Part shown: one piece after another, positions 26,201 through 33,503 of the stretch
Position numbering within the stretch: position 1 is the first letter of the stretch
How the letters are laid out: every line of letters starts with the position of its first letter
NCBI RefSeq assembly: GCF_009856605.1
Contig: NZ_CP047242.1
Location: 6,266,501 to 6,330,500, forward strand
DNA length: 64,000 nt
DNA from: Trichormus variabilis 0441
Lineage (GTDB): Bacteria > Cyanobacteriota > Cyanobacteriia > Cyanobacteriales > Nostocaceae
Direction: 5' to 3'
The notes under the pieces: generated by a model
Database searches by the model: none
What the model was told of the DNA's origin: nothing
The model's input: only the letters and a program-made list of their open reading frames with translations
Made by a program: the position numbers and the translations under genes

Positions 26201-28725
26201 TGCAAATCTACGTTGTTGTAGCGAATACCACCAGGATTAATACTCTGTAACAAGTTCCCTGACAAGTCATAAACCCGCAATCCGGCGTTTTTCACTGAAG
26301 TGATGACAAGGCTAGCATCGGGATTCGTCGCATTTACATAAATTGCAGGGTCGTCAGCATCCGCATTCTGGTCAATCACCGGAATTGACGGATTATCATC
26401 GTCGAGTAAGTCAGGGCGAGTTTCCACTGTCGGCGTAACCGTAGGAACTATCTCTGCACTCAAGGTAAGGATTTGCGTAAATTGCGTACCGCTAAAGTTG
26501 TTATCACTCACCAAGACAATCGATTGGCTACCATCAGCTAGTTTGGGGCCGAAGCTAATACCCTCGATGTTGTCTGTACCATTGGGTAGGTTGAGGTCAT
26601 TGAGATTCAACAATAGGCGCTTTTGGGCGGGTTGAATGGCAGCAAATTCTGTGGTATTTAAACTATCGAGAGAGTTAATGGTGCTAATATCGGTCGCACC
26701 TTGGAGAGAAATTTCGTAGATTTTAATTGTATTCCCCACACCTTGAGCAAAGGAACGTTCCACCGCCAGCAAAGTACCACGGTTATCAATCGCCAGTAAA
26801 TCTACCAAGCCATTATCACTAAAGCCTGTGGCTGGATTTGGCGATGCAGCGATCGCATCTGTAATATAAAGATATTCTTTTTCTGGCTGACCACTAACTA
26901 AGTTATATTGCAGAATCCGCGAACGGCTACCACCAGTGAGAGAAGCCCTAGCACCATCTTGGAACAGGGCGTTTTCTGTTGCAGTGAATAAAGTTTTTTG
27001 GTCTGGTGTGATGGTGAGGCTTTCAAAGGCTAGGTTATTGCGAACCCCTGATGTTTGGGTATCACCAGTATCAACAACACCGTTGTTATTGGTATCTTGG
27101 ACAACAGGGAGAAACTTAGTCGGGACAAAAAGCGATCGCACTTCTTGACCTGTTGTTAAGGAAAACTCTCTAATAAAGGGATTGGTCACCCGACCCGCGC
27201 TAGGATTCGCCTCACCTTCGGAAGAGATAAATACAGTCCCGTTATTAGTTAAAGCGATACCTTCTGGGTCAAGGCTACTTAAGGCGAAAGTATTACCATT
27301 TCTATCTTTGAGAGTGACAACATCAGTAAAAGTTACATCTCCGTTGTTTGTAAAAGTATAAAAACGCGCAGGGGCAAATTGAGAGCGATCGTCAGAGATA
27401 GCATAGTAACGGTTGTTGGCTGCATCATAGGTAACACCAGATAACCCACCCACCGGGGCTGCCAATCCATTAACTACCCCAGCCGCACCATTAGGAATAA
27501 AGCCTGTGGGGAAAGTAGTTTGTCCTTGAAACTCCAACTCAGTAATAGTTTTACCCGCTTCAGTCGCCCCCACCTGAACATCGACCGACACCAAGCGATG
27601 GTCAGAACTGGGGAAAGGAAACGTTCCCACTGGGGGGAATGTGGGATCATTATTTACAGGCCAGAAAACTTGCGAGTTAGTAATCTGCAAGTCCGTAGAA
27701 GGTAAAACATAATCTGAGCGCAAGTTCCCCGGAGTGGTATCAGCAAAGTCAGCTGTATCAAAACTAGGATTACCTTGGTGGTTGGTATTTGCTCCCCCTT
27801 GTAAGGCTGACTGTTGCGCTGCACCAGGGCTGCTGGGAATAAAGTTAGTATTAACACCAGGATTTTGTAACAATTGCAGAATAGCGTTATCAAAACTATC
27901 CCCATCGTAGGGATCAGCATTTTGATCACCCATAATCACAAAGCTCGACCCCGCAGCTAAACCGCCAGTTCCCCCAGCATCATCATAGATATAACCACCT
28001 TCACCAGGGGTAATATAGTCTGCCCAAAAACGAATCTCATCATGGTTGCGTTTACCGTTCCGGTCTTCTGCACCATCAAAAACTGGGGGTGTGGGGTGAC
28101 TAACTAGGACATGAACTGTTTCACCATTCACCAAAATGGGTACATCCCAGTGGCTTTTAGAGGAGAGGCGCAAAACCGCTTGTTCTTCTGGTGAGTACCA
28201 AGGCGTTTGAGAACCAGGACTCTGGATAGTAGGTAACAATGAATCTGGCATATCCTTCCATAAGAAATTTTGGAAGGTGCGGACGTTAGCTGTATCAATC
28301 GGGTATTTGGATAAAAGCAACATCCCGAATTGACCAGGAAAACTACCAAAACCAAAGGCATCATCACCATATCCTGATGCCCCTGGAGTGGTCACAGCTA
28401 CACCATTATTATTTAAGTCAAAACCAGAAGCAATACCTGTATTCGAGGGAGCAATGTAAACATAAGGATAATTAACAGGCGTTGCACCATTTTGGCTCAC
28501 ACCTAGATAATTTTGTTGGAAAAGTCGAACCGCTTCTAAAGGATCATCACTATCGTAGTCAAACTCATTAATTAGCAACACATCCGGGTTATTGCGCTGG
28601 ATGATTTCCGCCACAGCCTTTGCTTGAGCGTTATTAGGGGTAGATAAATCACTGACTAACTGACCTTCAGCGTTACGGTTGAGAGACGCGTTGAATTGGG
28701 AAAAGCGGACTGTAGTATTTACCAT
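23260..28725 (-). CDS. Giant secreted nuclease-phytase-RTX protein
   Basis: An 1821-residue protein from ATG 28725 (an upstream ATG at 28794 would add 23 residues). Domains in order: endonuclease/exonuclease/phosphatase-like (~1-405; LLINEFDYDSDDP, MGDQNADPYDGDS, SSDHRLVSVDV); an esterase-like phytase domain (~410-760; GLSGVTYDAANNRYYAISDD); a 3-phytase beta-propeller (~780-1130; NADADDPAIYVN, VDLQYGF); a second esterase-like phytase domain (~1160-1570; GGFSGLYFQG, THTDRGPNG); and RTX nonapeptide repeats (~1590-1821; GNGDDTVF, GGSGNDTL, GGSGDDKL). There is no N-terminal signal peptide, so type I secretion through a C-terminal signal is expected. Likely role: extracellular release of phosphate from DNA and phytate-like esters. 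Exporter genes are not in the window. Confidence 0.9.
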   Translation of the reverse strand: MVNTTVRFSQFNASLNRNAEGQLVSDLSTPNNAQAKAVAEIIQRNNPDVLLINEFDYDSDDPLEAVRLFQQNYLGVSQNGATPVNYPYVYIAPSNTGIASGFDLNNNGVAVTTPGASGYGDDAFGFGSFPGQFGMLLLSKYPIDTANVRTFQNFLWKDMPDSLLPTIQSPGSQTPWYSPEEQAVLRLSSKSHWDVPILVNGETVHVLVSHPTPPVFDGAEDRNGKRNHDEIRFWADYITPGEGGYIYDDAGGTGGLAAGSSFVIMGDQNADPYDGDSFDNAILQLLQNPGVNTNFIPSSPGAAQQSALQGGANTNHQGNPSFDTADFADTTPGNLRSDYVLPSTDLQITNSQVFWPVNNDPTFPPVGTFPFPSSDHRLVSVDVQVGATEAGKTITELEFQGQTTFPTGFIPNGAAGVVNGLAAPVGGLSGVTYDAANNRYYAISDDRSQFAPARFYTFTNNGDVTFTDVVTLKDRNGNTFALSSLDPEGIALTNNGTVFISSEGEANPSAGRVTNPFIREFSLTTGQEVRSLFVPTKFLPVVQDTNNNGVVDTGDTQTSGVRNNLAFESLTITPDQKTLFTATENALFQDGARASLTGGSRSRILQYNLVSGQPEKEYLYITDAIAASPNPATGFSDNGLVDLLAIDNRGTLLAVERSFAQGVGNTIKIYEISLQGATDISTINSLDSLNTTEFAAIQPAQKRLLLNLNDLNLPNGTDNIEGISFGPKLADGSQSIVLVSDNNFSGTQFTQILTLSAEIVPTVTPTVETRPDLLDDDNPSIPVIDQNADADDPAIYVNATNPDASLVITSVKNAGLRVYDLSGNLLQSINPGGIRYNNVDLQYGFQLGGQSIDIAVASDRQNDKLVFFKINPNPSTPGQYLENITDSNLGTLFQGAPFAPPYSSSSRSAYGLALYRSPFTNDYYVFVNRRQTGDIAQLKLIDQGNGKIGTQLVRQFTIPTDAGIDPQTEGMVVDQETGFLYIGQENVGIWKYEAEPNRGNTGRLIDRIKDLGGSYLTDDVEGLTIYYGENGTGYLLASSQGENTFVAYTREGNNDYIGSFAVGNNGAIDSVQESDGADVVNVPLGANFPFGLFVTQDGDNQPANVVDGENVNANFKLVPWENIANAFSQPLDIDTTSYDPRNPVAQPRLTIYDFDNLPKLGTTSAGQDIFLGGFSGLYFQGIAANGNLKFVTHTDRGPNGENIGANRPFALPNFQPEIISFELNRATGEITITQRTGLFRQDGTTPLTGLPNLQAGARNTAYTDEIPVNLQNQILPNDPLGADLEGIVVDKNGDYWLVDEYRPAIYHFDSNGKLIERFIPRGTATAPNPDQPAGTFGIEVLPEVYAQRRNNRGFEAVALEGNKLYAFIQSPIDNPDNTGDTVSRSSRNLRILEFDLVSKQVTAEYIYLLEGLPNTDKIGDAVSLGKGKFAVVERDDGETADANKLIFLIDLAGATNINNPANYSLPSGKTIEQLTPDELTAANVTPVSKSLIANAAELGYTGVGKLEGLALVAPNTLALLNDNDFGVTGTTTNPDGTISIRVAPLPERLALLELPNNLPVTQPLDIQFGSSGSDNITAEPGQILFTGDGADTVDSPGNNTISTGNGDDTVFVGSNASVSTGNGNDQVFIGVNGPASNTTANGGNGEDEITVIEAGGSNNLFGAAGNDTLQVIEGSRQFAFGGSGNDTLTSNGSYNRLNGGSGDDKLFSSVNDSLFGGDGDDVLFAGQAGSNRLSGGAGADQFWIANGSLPTSKNTVTDFAVGVDKIGLGGIGVTQFSALSLVQQGADTLVKLGATELVILQGINSTSLTLTDFVFAVSVVA

Positions 28726-29030
28726 AAATTTGTTTTCAATTACATCCAGAGTTTGGGGCGTGGCTACACCGATAAAAGATTGAATAATGAACAAATTGAC
28801 CCAAAGTCAGAAGCTTTGGGAATTTGGAGTATGAATGACATTATTTTTGGCATCAAAAGAAAATCAACTGCAAAGATGCAGTTTACAGTTAGAGCAATCA
28901 GCTAAACTTGGGGGATAGTCGATGACCTACGGCGATCGCTAAATCTCTCCCAGAAATCAGGATATATGCCATAAAATGGCTACATACCCCAATTGCTATT
29001 CGGTTCCATTGCCCTCAAGCTATCCCAGCT

Positions 29031-29060
29031 AGGTTAAGAAACTGCTAGCAAAAGATTAAA
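29031..29060 (-). promoter_or_regulatory. Candidate PhoB-type box (weak)
   Basis: On the minus strand the order is TTTAATCT, TTT, GCTAGCAG, TTT, CTTAACCT: three 8-mers with 3-nt spacers. The last is identical to the cyanobacterial Pho-box unit CTTAACCT, the first matches 6 of 8, and the middle is poor. It lies ~300 bp upstream of the phytase-RTX start. Confidence 0.25.
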
Positions 29061-29157
29061 ACTAAGAAACAAACTCAGAAAAAATTCTCTGATTTAGCTT
29101 ACTAGCTTTATTTGTAAGAGTTTATATAGCCGCGACAGCGCAACTTCCTTAATTTTT

Positions 29158-29245
29158 AGCGCGTATGATCCTCTTCAATTGGCGCAGTTTACCCAACAAT
29201 GGGACGATAAATACTTAACTCTGGAAGTCCTTCTGTTAACTCAAC
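29158..29245 (+). pseudogene. Possible relic of a mutator-type (IS256) transposase
   Basis: The plus strand reads YDPLQLAQFTQQWDDKYLTL, resembling the ...L..F...WD.KYP.I... segment of IS256-family transposases. The similarity is short and judged from memory only. Confidence 0.3.
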
Positions 29246-29515
29246 TAAACTCCATACCCTACGAGGAAAGCGTAGCGTTCTATAGAAAAGGCTAATGCCA
29301 ACTTCATAACAGAAATAATTATAATTTTTCCATGTTATTGGAAACGTTTATTTAAAATAATCACCTAAATGATTACTAAATGTTAATGCAATGTTTGCAA
29401 CTTTTTAACCTCTGCTTATACAACCAAAGCTATATTACAATCGCTCAGTTTGACTGAGTTTCTGTAATTTTAACAGAAGCAATTGTAGTTAGTTTCAACA
29501 AATAAATAGTAACGA

Positions 29516-30361
29516 ATGAAGAAGTCTAAATTTTCTAAGACTATTCTACTTATTGCCTTACCAGCAATATCATTAATCCTGCTTAGTTATCTACAAAATC
29601 CCTTAACTGCCCAAACCTCAAGTGTTCATTTAACGATGGGCAATCCTAGTGGGGCTAATACTAGTTACAGTAATCTTTTATTAAGCAAACCTCAATATGC
29701 AGTTTCTTACAATTGCTATAGAGGGACACCAAATTGGGTAAGTTGGCAGTTAAATACATCATGGCTCGGAAGTGCGCCTCGCCAAGATGATTTTCGTGCA
29801 GATACTACATTACCTTCAGGCTGCTACCGAGTTACTTCCTCTGATTACAGTGGTAGTGGCTTTGACCGTGGTCACATGACTCCTTCAGCAGATAGAACAA
29901 ATACAATTGCAAATAACTCTGCTACTTTTTTGATGACAAATATGATACCCCAAGCACCTGATAATAATCAGGGAGTATGGGCAAATCTAGAAAATTATTG
30001 TCGAGATTTAGTGGTCAATCAAGGTAAAGAACTCTATATTATTTCTGGTTCCTATGGCACTGGTGGAACCGGGTCGAATGGAACCTTCAGCACTATTGCT
30101 GGTGGTAAAGTTACAGTCCCAGCTAGAACTTGGAAAGTTATTGTAGTCCTAAATAGACCAAATTCTGGTGCTGCCAGCGTAACGACTAGCACAAGAGTAA
30201 TTGCTGTAAACATACCTAATACACAAGGTGTTAGATATGCAAATTGGAGAGACTACAGAGTTAGTGTTGACTCTATCGAAGTAAACACTGGTTACGATTT
30301 GCTCTCTAATGTCTCTACAACTACTCAATCTGTAATTGAGGCTAGAGTTGACAATTTGTAA
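29516..30361 (+). CDS. nucA: Extracellular non-specific DNA/RNA endonuclease NucA
   Basis: A 281-residue beta-beta-alpha-metal nuclease. Residues 1-~33 form a signal peptide. The catalytic motif DRGHMTPSADR places the general base at His120. The Mg-binding region is NMIPQAPDNNQGVWANLE. This matches the sugar-non-specific NucA known from Anabaena PCC 7120 (about 274 residues), which degrades single- and double-stranded DNA and RNA outside the cytoplasm. The gene for its dedicated inhibitor, NuiA, lies convergently 210 bp downstream, as expected for a secreted nuclease needing cytoplasmic protection. Together with the adjacent phytase-nuclease it fits extracellular nucleic acid use. Confidence 0.95.
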   Translation: MKKSKFSKTILLIALPAISLILLSYLQNPLTAQTSSVHLTMGNPSGANTSYSNLLLSKPQYAVSYNCYRGTPNWVSWQLNTSWLGSAPRQDDFRADTTLPSGCYRVTSSDYSGSGFDRGHMTPSADRTNTIANNSATFLMTNMIPQAPDNNQGVWANLENYCRDLVVNQGKELYIISGSYGTGGTGSNGTFSTIAGGKVTVPARTWKVIVVLNRPNSGAASVTTSTRVIAVNIPNTQGVRYANWRDYRVSVDSIEVNTGYDLLSNVSTTTQSVIEARVDNL

Positions 30362-30387
30362 GGATAGTTAGCTCACTAAAAACTTAA

Positions 30388-30414
30388 AGCCTGTCTGTAA
30401 ATTATGGACAGGCT
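30388..30414 (+). terminator. Hairpin after nucA
   Basis: AGCCTGTC (30388-30395) / GACAGGCT (30407-30414) form an 8-bp stem 27 bp after the nucA stop. The T-run is weak. Confidence 0.5.
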
Positions 30415-30469
30415 AAGGTGATACGCACCTAAATCAAATATTCTTGCGTCAGGGCCGTCCATAGTCAAG

Positions 30470-30504
30470 AGTCCAGAGTCAAAGGCTAGCTTGGACTCTG
30501 GACT
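30470..30504. terminator. Hairpin between convergent nucA and nuiA
   Basis: The 11-bp arms AGTCCAGAGTC (30470-30480) and GACTCTGGACT (30494-30504) are followed by ...GGACTTTTGAC. It may act as a bidirectional terminator or be a dispersed GTCAAAA-type repeat. Confidence 0.5.
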
Positions 30505-30571
30505 TTGGACTTTTGACAACCTGAGTGCGAAATATACAATTTAAATGCGTAACAGCTTAATAATTGATTAA

Positions 30572-30973
30572 TTAGGTTTCTACAACTTTTGTGGTAATTC
30601 CCGCTAAATCCCCAGATGGTGTTTTACCAATAATATAGATATCGATATTTATCGTGCCTATCCGATAGACATGAATATTAGTCAGATTATCTTTTAATGT
30701 TTTGACAAGTGATTGAAACTTCTGCACATTTTGTCTTTGTATTTCATCGTGCCATTCTTTTTCTAAAGCACAGTTACGAAATAAATAATCTAGTTCTACT
30801 TCTTCAACTGATGTATCTTGGGAATGTCCTGTTAACTGAATAAGTTTTTGATTTGTCAAAGGTTCTTGAACTTGGTTAGACCATGAAAACACTTCAAAAG
30901 GATACTCTGATTCACTCATCATTAGCAAACTATCGGTAGCTTGCTTGAGCTTTTCAGTAATTTTATTAGCCAT
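30572..30973 (-). CDS. nuiA: Nuclease inhibitor NuiA
   Basis: A 133-residue cytosolic protein from ATG 30973; the frame extends 6 codons upstream but MANKITEKLKQA matches the family start better. The sequence follows Anabaena NuiA closely: MSESEYPFEVF near residue 25, LTGHSQD, and the C-terminal AGITTKVVET, where NuiA of PCC 7120 ends AGISTKVVET. NuiA binds NucA tightly and blocks its active site with its C terminus. The convergent arrangement with nucA and the upstream co-oriented DUF1269 gene suggest a small protective module. Confidence 0.93.
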   Translation of the reverse strand: MANKITEKLKQATDSLLMMSESEYPFEVFSWSNQVQEPLTNQKLIQLTGHSQDTSVEEVELDYLFRNCALEKEWHDEIQRQNVQKFQSLVKTLKDNLTNIHVYRIGTINIDIYIIGKTPSGDLAGITTKVVET

Positions 30974-31000
30974 ATAATTTATTTTAAGCACTCGAATTAT

Positions 31001-31447
31001 TTAGGCTTTTTGGTAAGTTTTTTGTAGATTATCTATTTGGTGTTTAGACAGAGTTGTTCTAATTAACTTTCCTTCAAACCGATGAAATTCCGCAATTATT
31101 TTCTCTGGGTGAGCATAATTAATCAGGACAAATAAAGATGAAGAATTTGGCTTTAAAGATTCTTCAACTTCGGTTAAGAAATTACTATCAAACACGCTCT
31201 CTTTAATTGTCAGAAAGCGGTGAAAGAAAGTGGAGCTAATGATTCCACCCCAAAGTTCATTGCTCAGATCACCGGGTTTAACTAAATCATGATACGGTTT
31301 AACCCTAATCTTACCCTGTGCATTTTTGGTGATAATAACTGCATCTTCCAAGTCAGCTAAATACTCTTGTTCAAGTTTTAGCAGTTCTAGAAGCACTGCA
31401 TCTGCTTTGTATTTGTCATCAAAGTTGACTACAACTAATTCACTCAT
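31001..31447 (-). CDS. DUF1269-type protein
   Basis: A 148-residue protein from ATG 31447 (MSELVVVNFDD...); the frame could extend 8 codons upstream. The N-terminal pattern VVVNFDDKYKADAVLLEL, then LADLEDAVIITKNAQGKI and LSNELWGGIIS, is typical of DUF1269 proteins. Classical members carry a glycine-zipper membrane segment after the GG, which here is replaced by a short soluble stretch. It is co-oriented with nuiA, 27 bp upstream of it, so the two are probably cotranscribed. Function is unknown. Confidence 0.75.
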   Translation of the reverse strand: MSELVVVNFDDKYKADAVLLELLKLEQEYLADLEDAVIITKNAQGKIRVKPYHDLVKPGDLSNELWGGIISSTFFHRFLTIKESVFDSNFLTEVEESLKPNSSSLFVLINYAHPEKIIAEFHRFEGKLIRTTLSKHQIDNLQKTYQKA

Positions 31448-31553
31448 ATTACATCCATTGTGATTCTTCAAGAATTCTTAGCTGTATCTACTTTTACCTT
31501 ATAAACTGCTCGTTGTTAAGATGCACAGAATACAATAACGGCCTTAACGCCCT

Positions 31554-31768
31554 GACAGTAGTTTAAGTTCTTGAAATTTCGACAGCATCACGTCTAGTAT
31601 TGGTCGCTCGACTCCACCTGTTATTAATCGGTCGCGGAATTCGCTCAAAACACTAAAGTCAAAACCAGGGTCTGTCAACTCCAACGACAAAGCGTATTTA
31701 CAATCAATCCCCCTTGTACTGCAAGGGTTGCTTGCCTATCAGAGAGATTTTCTAAATATTGCATTACC
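31554..31768 (-). pseudogene. Fragment of an IS1182-family transposase
   Basis: The minus strand encodes LVMQYLENLSDRQATLAVQG, then, after a frameshift, KYALSLELTDPGFDFSVLSEF and a ...FQEL... segment. This is co-linear with residues ~60-125 of the intact transposase at 50192-51847, at clearly reduced identity. It is a decayed remnant of a related, older insertion. Confidence 0.8.
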
Positions 31769-31773
31769 AGTAT

Positions 31774-32133
31774 TTATGATCGCAAGGATTCATCGATTAG
31801 CAAACCTCCTAAAAACGAAGCTCCATTAGCAATGATGGATAAAAATAAACCATTTTGCCAACCTAATTTTAAAATTATTGCATAGAGAATACCTTCTGCG
31901 ATCGCCGCACAGCTTTCTATCAGTGCTATTCTGAGAGGAAAGTCCATGTAAGGAATTAGTATTTGGTTACTTTCCCAAGCTAGGGGATGGGTGAAGAGAG
32001 TTGCAGCAAAGGCTATAATCGACGTATTGTAGATATCCCCACGGGAAAAAAATTGCTGTGTATTTGCTAAAGTGATTAACACCACAGGTATTTCAATGCC
32101 CCAGGAAATTAATAGTGCTAACAACTGCGTCAT
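31774..32133 (-). CDS. Small integral membrane protein
   Basis: A 119-residue protein with about four hydrophobic segments (~3-22, 38-52, 68-90, 95-115). No catalytic motif is seen and no family is recognised. It lies immediately upstream of the transposase fragment (5 bp), whose insertion may have cut its former neighbour. Real gene status rests on the clean membrane-protein composition. Confidence 0.6.
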   Translation of the reverse strand: MTQLLALLISWGIEIPVVLITLANTQQFFSRGDIYNTSIIAFAATLFTHPLAWESNQILIPYMDFPLRIALIESCAAIAEGILYAIILKLGWQNGLFLSIIANGASFLGGLLIDESLRS

Positions 32134-32231
32134 CTGTTTGGAAGAATAATAAAGAGCAAATAAAAAGTCGTAGCAATTTTTGTATTATATAGTTATTATT
32201 TCATAACTTTTTTCTCCAGATTATGTGTAAT

Positions 32232-33473
32232 TTAGGAATAAAGTTGATATAAATATTCCAGTCTTTCTAAAATTCGTTGCCTTCGCACCTCAGCTTGCTC
32301 TGCATTAAAGCCAAAGTTGTACCGCATCTTACCCATATTCTCAATTCGCCATTGGTTGATTTTATAATCTATTTCATCGCTCATCTTCACTTGCTCATTT
32401 GTGAGTTCAGGATCGATATTGAGTCCAATCGTTTCTGCAAGGAGTCTGGCAAAATTCACAGTGTGGAAGTATGGGTAATCTCGAATTAATTCCCCAGAGC
32501 GAAGAAAAGCCAGTAATCCTTCAATTGGAAATAACCCATATTGAATATCATCTAGAAAATCTTTGAGCCATTGTTCTGGGGAAAACTCACAAAAACGAAT
32601 CCAATCTCCCTGAATTTCCACCTCGTAACCTTCCTGGGTGAGAAACAAATCGCGCACAGGATTATCCCAATCGACAATTCGTAACAACCCTGGATATTGC
32701 CGATTTCCTGGATTTGTGAGCCAATCCCCCGACTTTGCCGCTTTCAACTTTGCGAGGAACTCAGGTAAAGGCTGATTCCATAGTTGAGCAGAATTGTTTG
32801 CCATAACTTCCTCAGCCGACCAGTAATGTCCTAGCCGTTCCCAATTGCCACCATTGCAAACTTCTAGCAAAAATGTTCTGTAAACTTCAGGCAGTTTAAT
32901 TCTATGTTCTGCTTCTAACTCGCTCAATTTTGCTTCAGAACCAATTGGCGGATTAGTCGTAATTTGGGCATAGCAATTGTATGGATCGAATTTTCGCAAT
33001 CGAGCGAGGGTGACGTGAATTCGTTCAGGAACACTTAACCATTTTCGCAGGGGTAATTGGCAACCGAAGTGACGCTCCACTGTAAAAATTTCTTGATCGT
33101 ACACCCTCACCCTTCCTTGCGGGTCGTGAGAGAATTGAATTTCTAACTGAGTCAACACCTGACAGAACTGCTCTGCCTCTGCATCAGTCGGAAATAGCCC
33201 TACAAGATGGGGATGCTTGATTCTCTTTATCTCCCGATACATAAACTCACAAGCTTCAGCCTCATCCGTAAATTCAAACAGCAGTTGTTGAACCGCACCA
33301 CGTTCAGCATATACAACTTGCCAGCGTTCGCATAGCGACTCCTGCGGAGTATCATCTGTTTGAATCAAGCAAATCTCATCATCACCCATTTGGCGAATCT
33401 GATACAGGCGACAGCCTTCGCCCCAAAGTTTGAGATCGAGTAACTCTGCATTCAGATATCTGACTTCCCACAT
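32232..33473 (-). CDS. SMI1/KNR4-family protein
   Basis: A 413-residue protein when started at ATG 33473, preceded by an AGAGGTG ribosome site (a second ATG at 33491 lacks one). The C-terminal half contains an SMI1/KNR4 domain (~175-330): SEAKLSELEAEHRIKLPEVY, FLLEVCNGG, and a late EGYEVEIQG. The N-terminal half has two related ~75-residue halves with ACEFMYREIKRI / AEQFCQVLTQL helices, resembling one another. SMI1/KNR4 domains often act as immunity proteins in bacterial polymorphic toxin systems, but no toxin is adjacent. The segment at 33324-33353 is a dispersed repeat read in frame. Confidence 0.75.
   Translation of the reverse strand: MWEVRYLNAELLDLKLWGEGCRLYQIRQMGDDEICLIQTDDTPQESLCERWQVVYAERGAVQQLLFEFTDEAEACEFMYREIKRIKHPHLVGLFPTDAEAEQFCQVLTQLEIQFSHDPQGRVRVYDQEIFTVERHFGCQLPLRKWLSVPERIHVTLARLRKFDPYNCYAQITTNPPIGSEAKLSELEAEHRIKLPEVYRTFLLEVCNGGNWERLGHYWSAEEVMANNSAQLWNQPLPEFLAKLKAAKSGDWLTNPGNRQYPGLLRIVDWDNPVRDLFLTQEGYEVEIQGDWIRFCEFSPEQWLKDFLDDIQYGLFPIEGLLAFLRSGELIRDYPYFHTVNFARLLAETIGLNIDPELTNEQVKMSDEIDYKINQWRIENMGKMRYNFGFNAEQAEVRRQRILERLEYLYQLYS
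33324..33353. repeat. Dispersed hairpin repeat inside the SMI1/KNR4 gene
   Basis: GCGTTCGCATAGCGACTCCT plus CGGAGTATC is a Nostoc-type intergenic repeat with a GACTCC/GGAGT stem. It is translated here as part of DDTPQESLCERW. Confidence 0.7.
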
Positions 33474-33503
33474 CCACTCACCTCTTACCATTTGGTATGA
33501 TTA

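Larger units (their letters stand above)
28726..29515. other. Long divergent intergenic region
   Basis: This 790-bp stretch separates the phytase-RTX gene from nucA. It contains a candidate Pho-box-like triplet (29031-29060), a possible transposase relic (29158-29245), a short GAGGAAAGCGTAGCGTTCTA repeat near 29261, and the AT-rich nucA leader. Confidence 0.55.
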
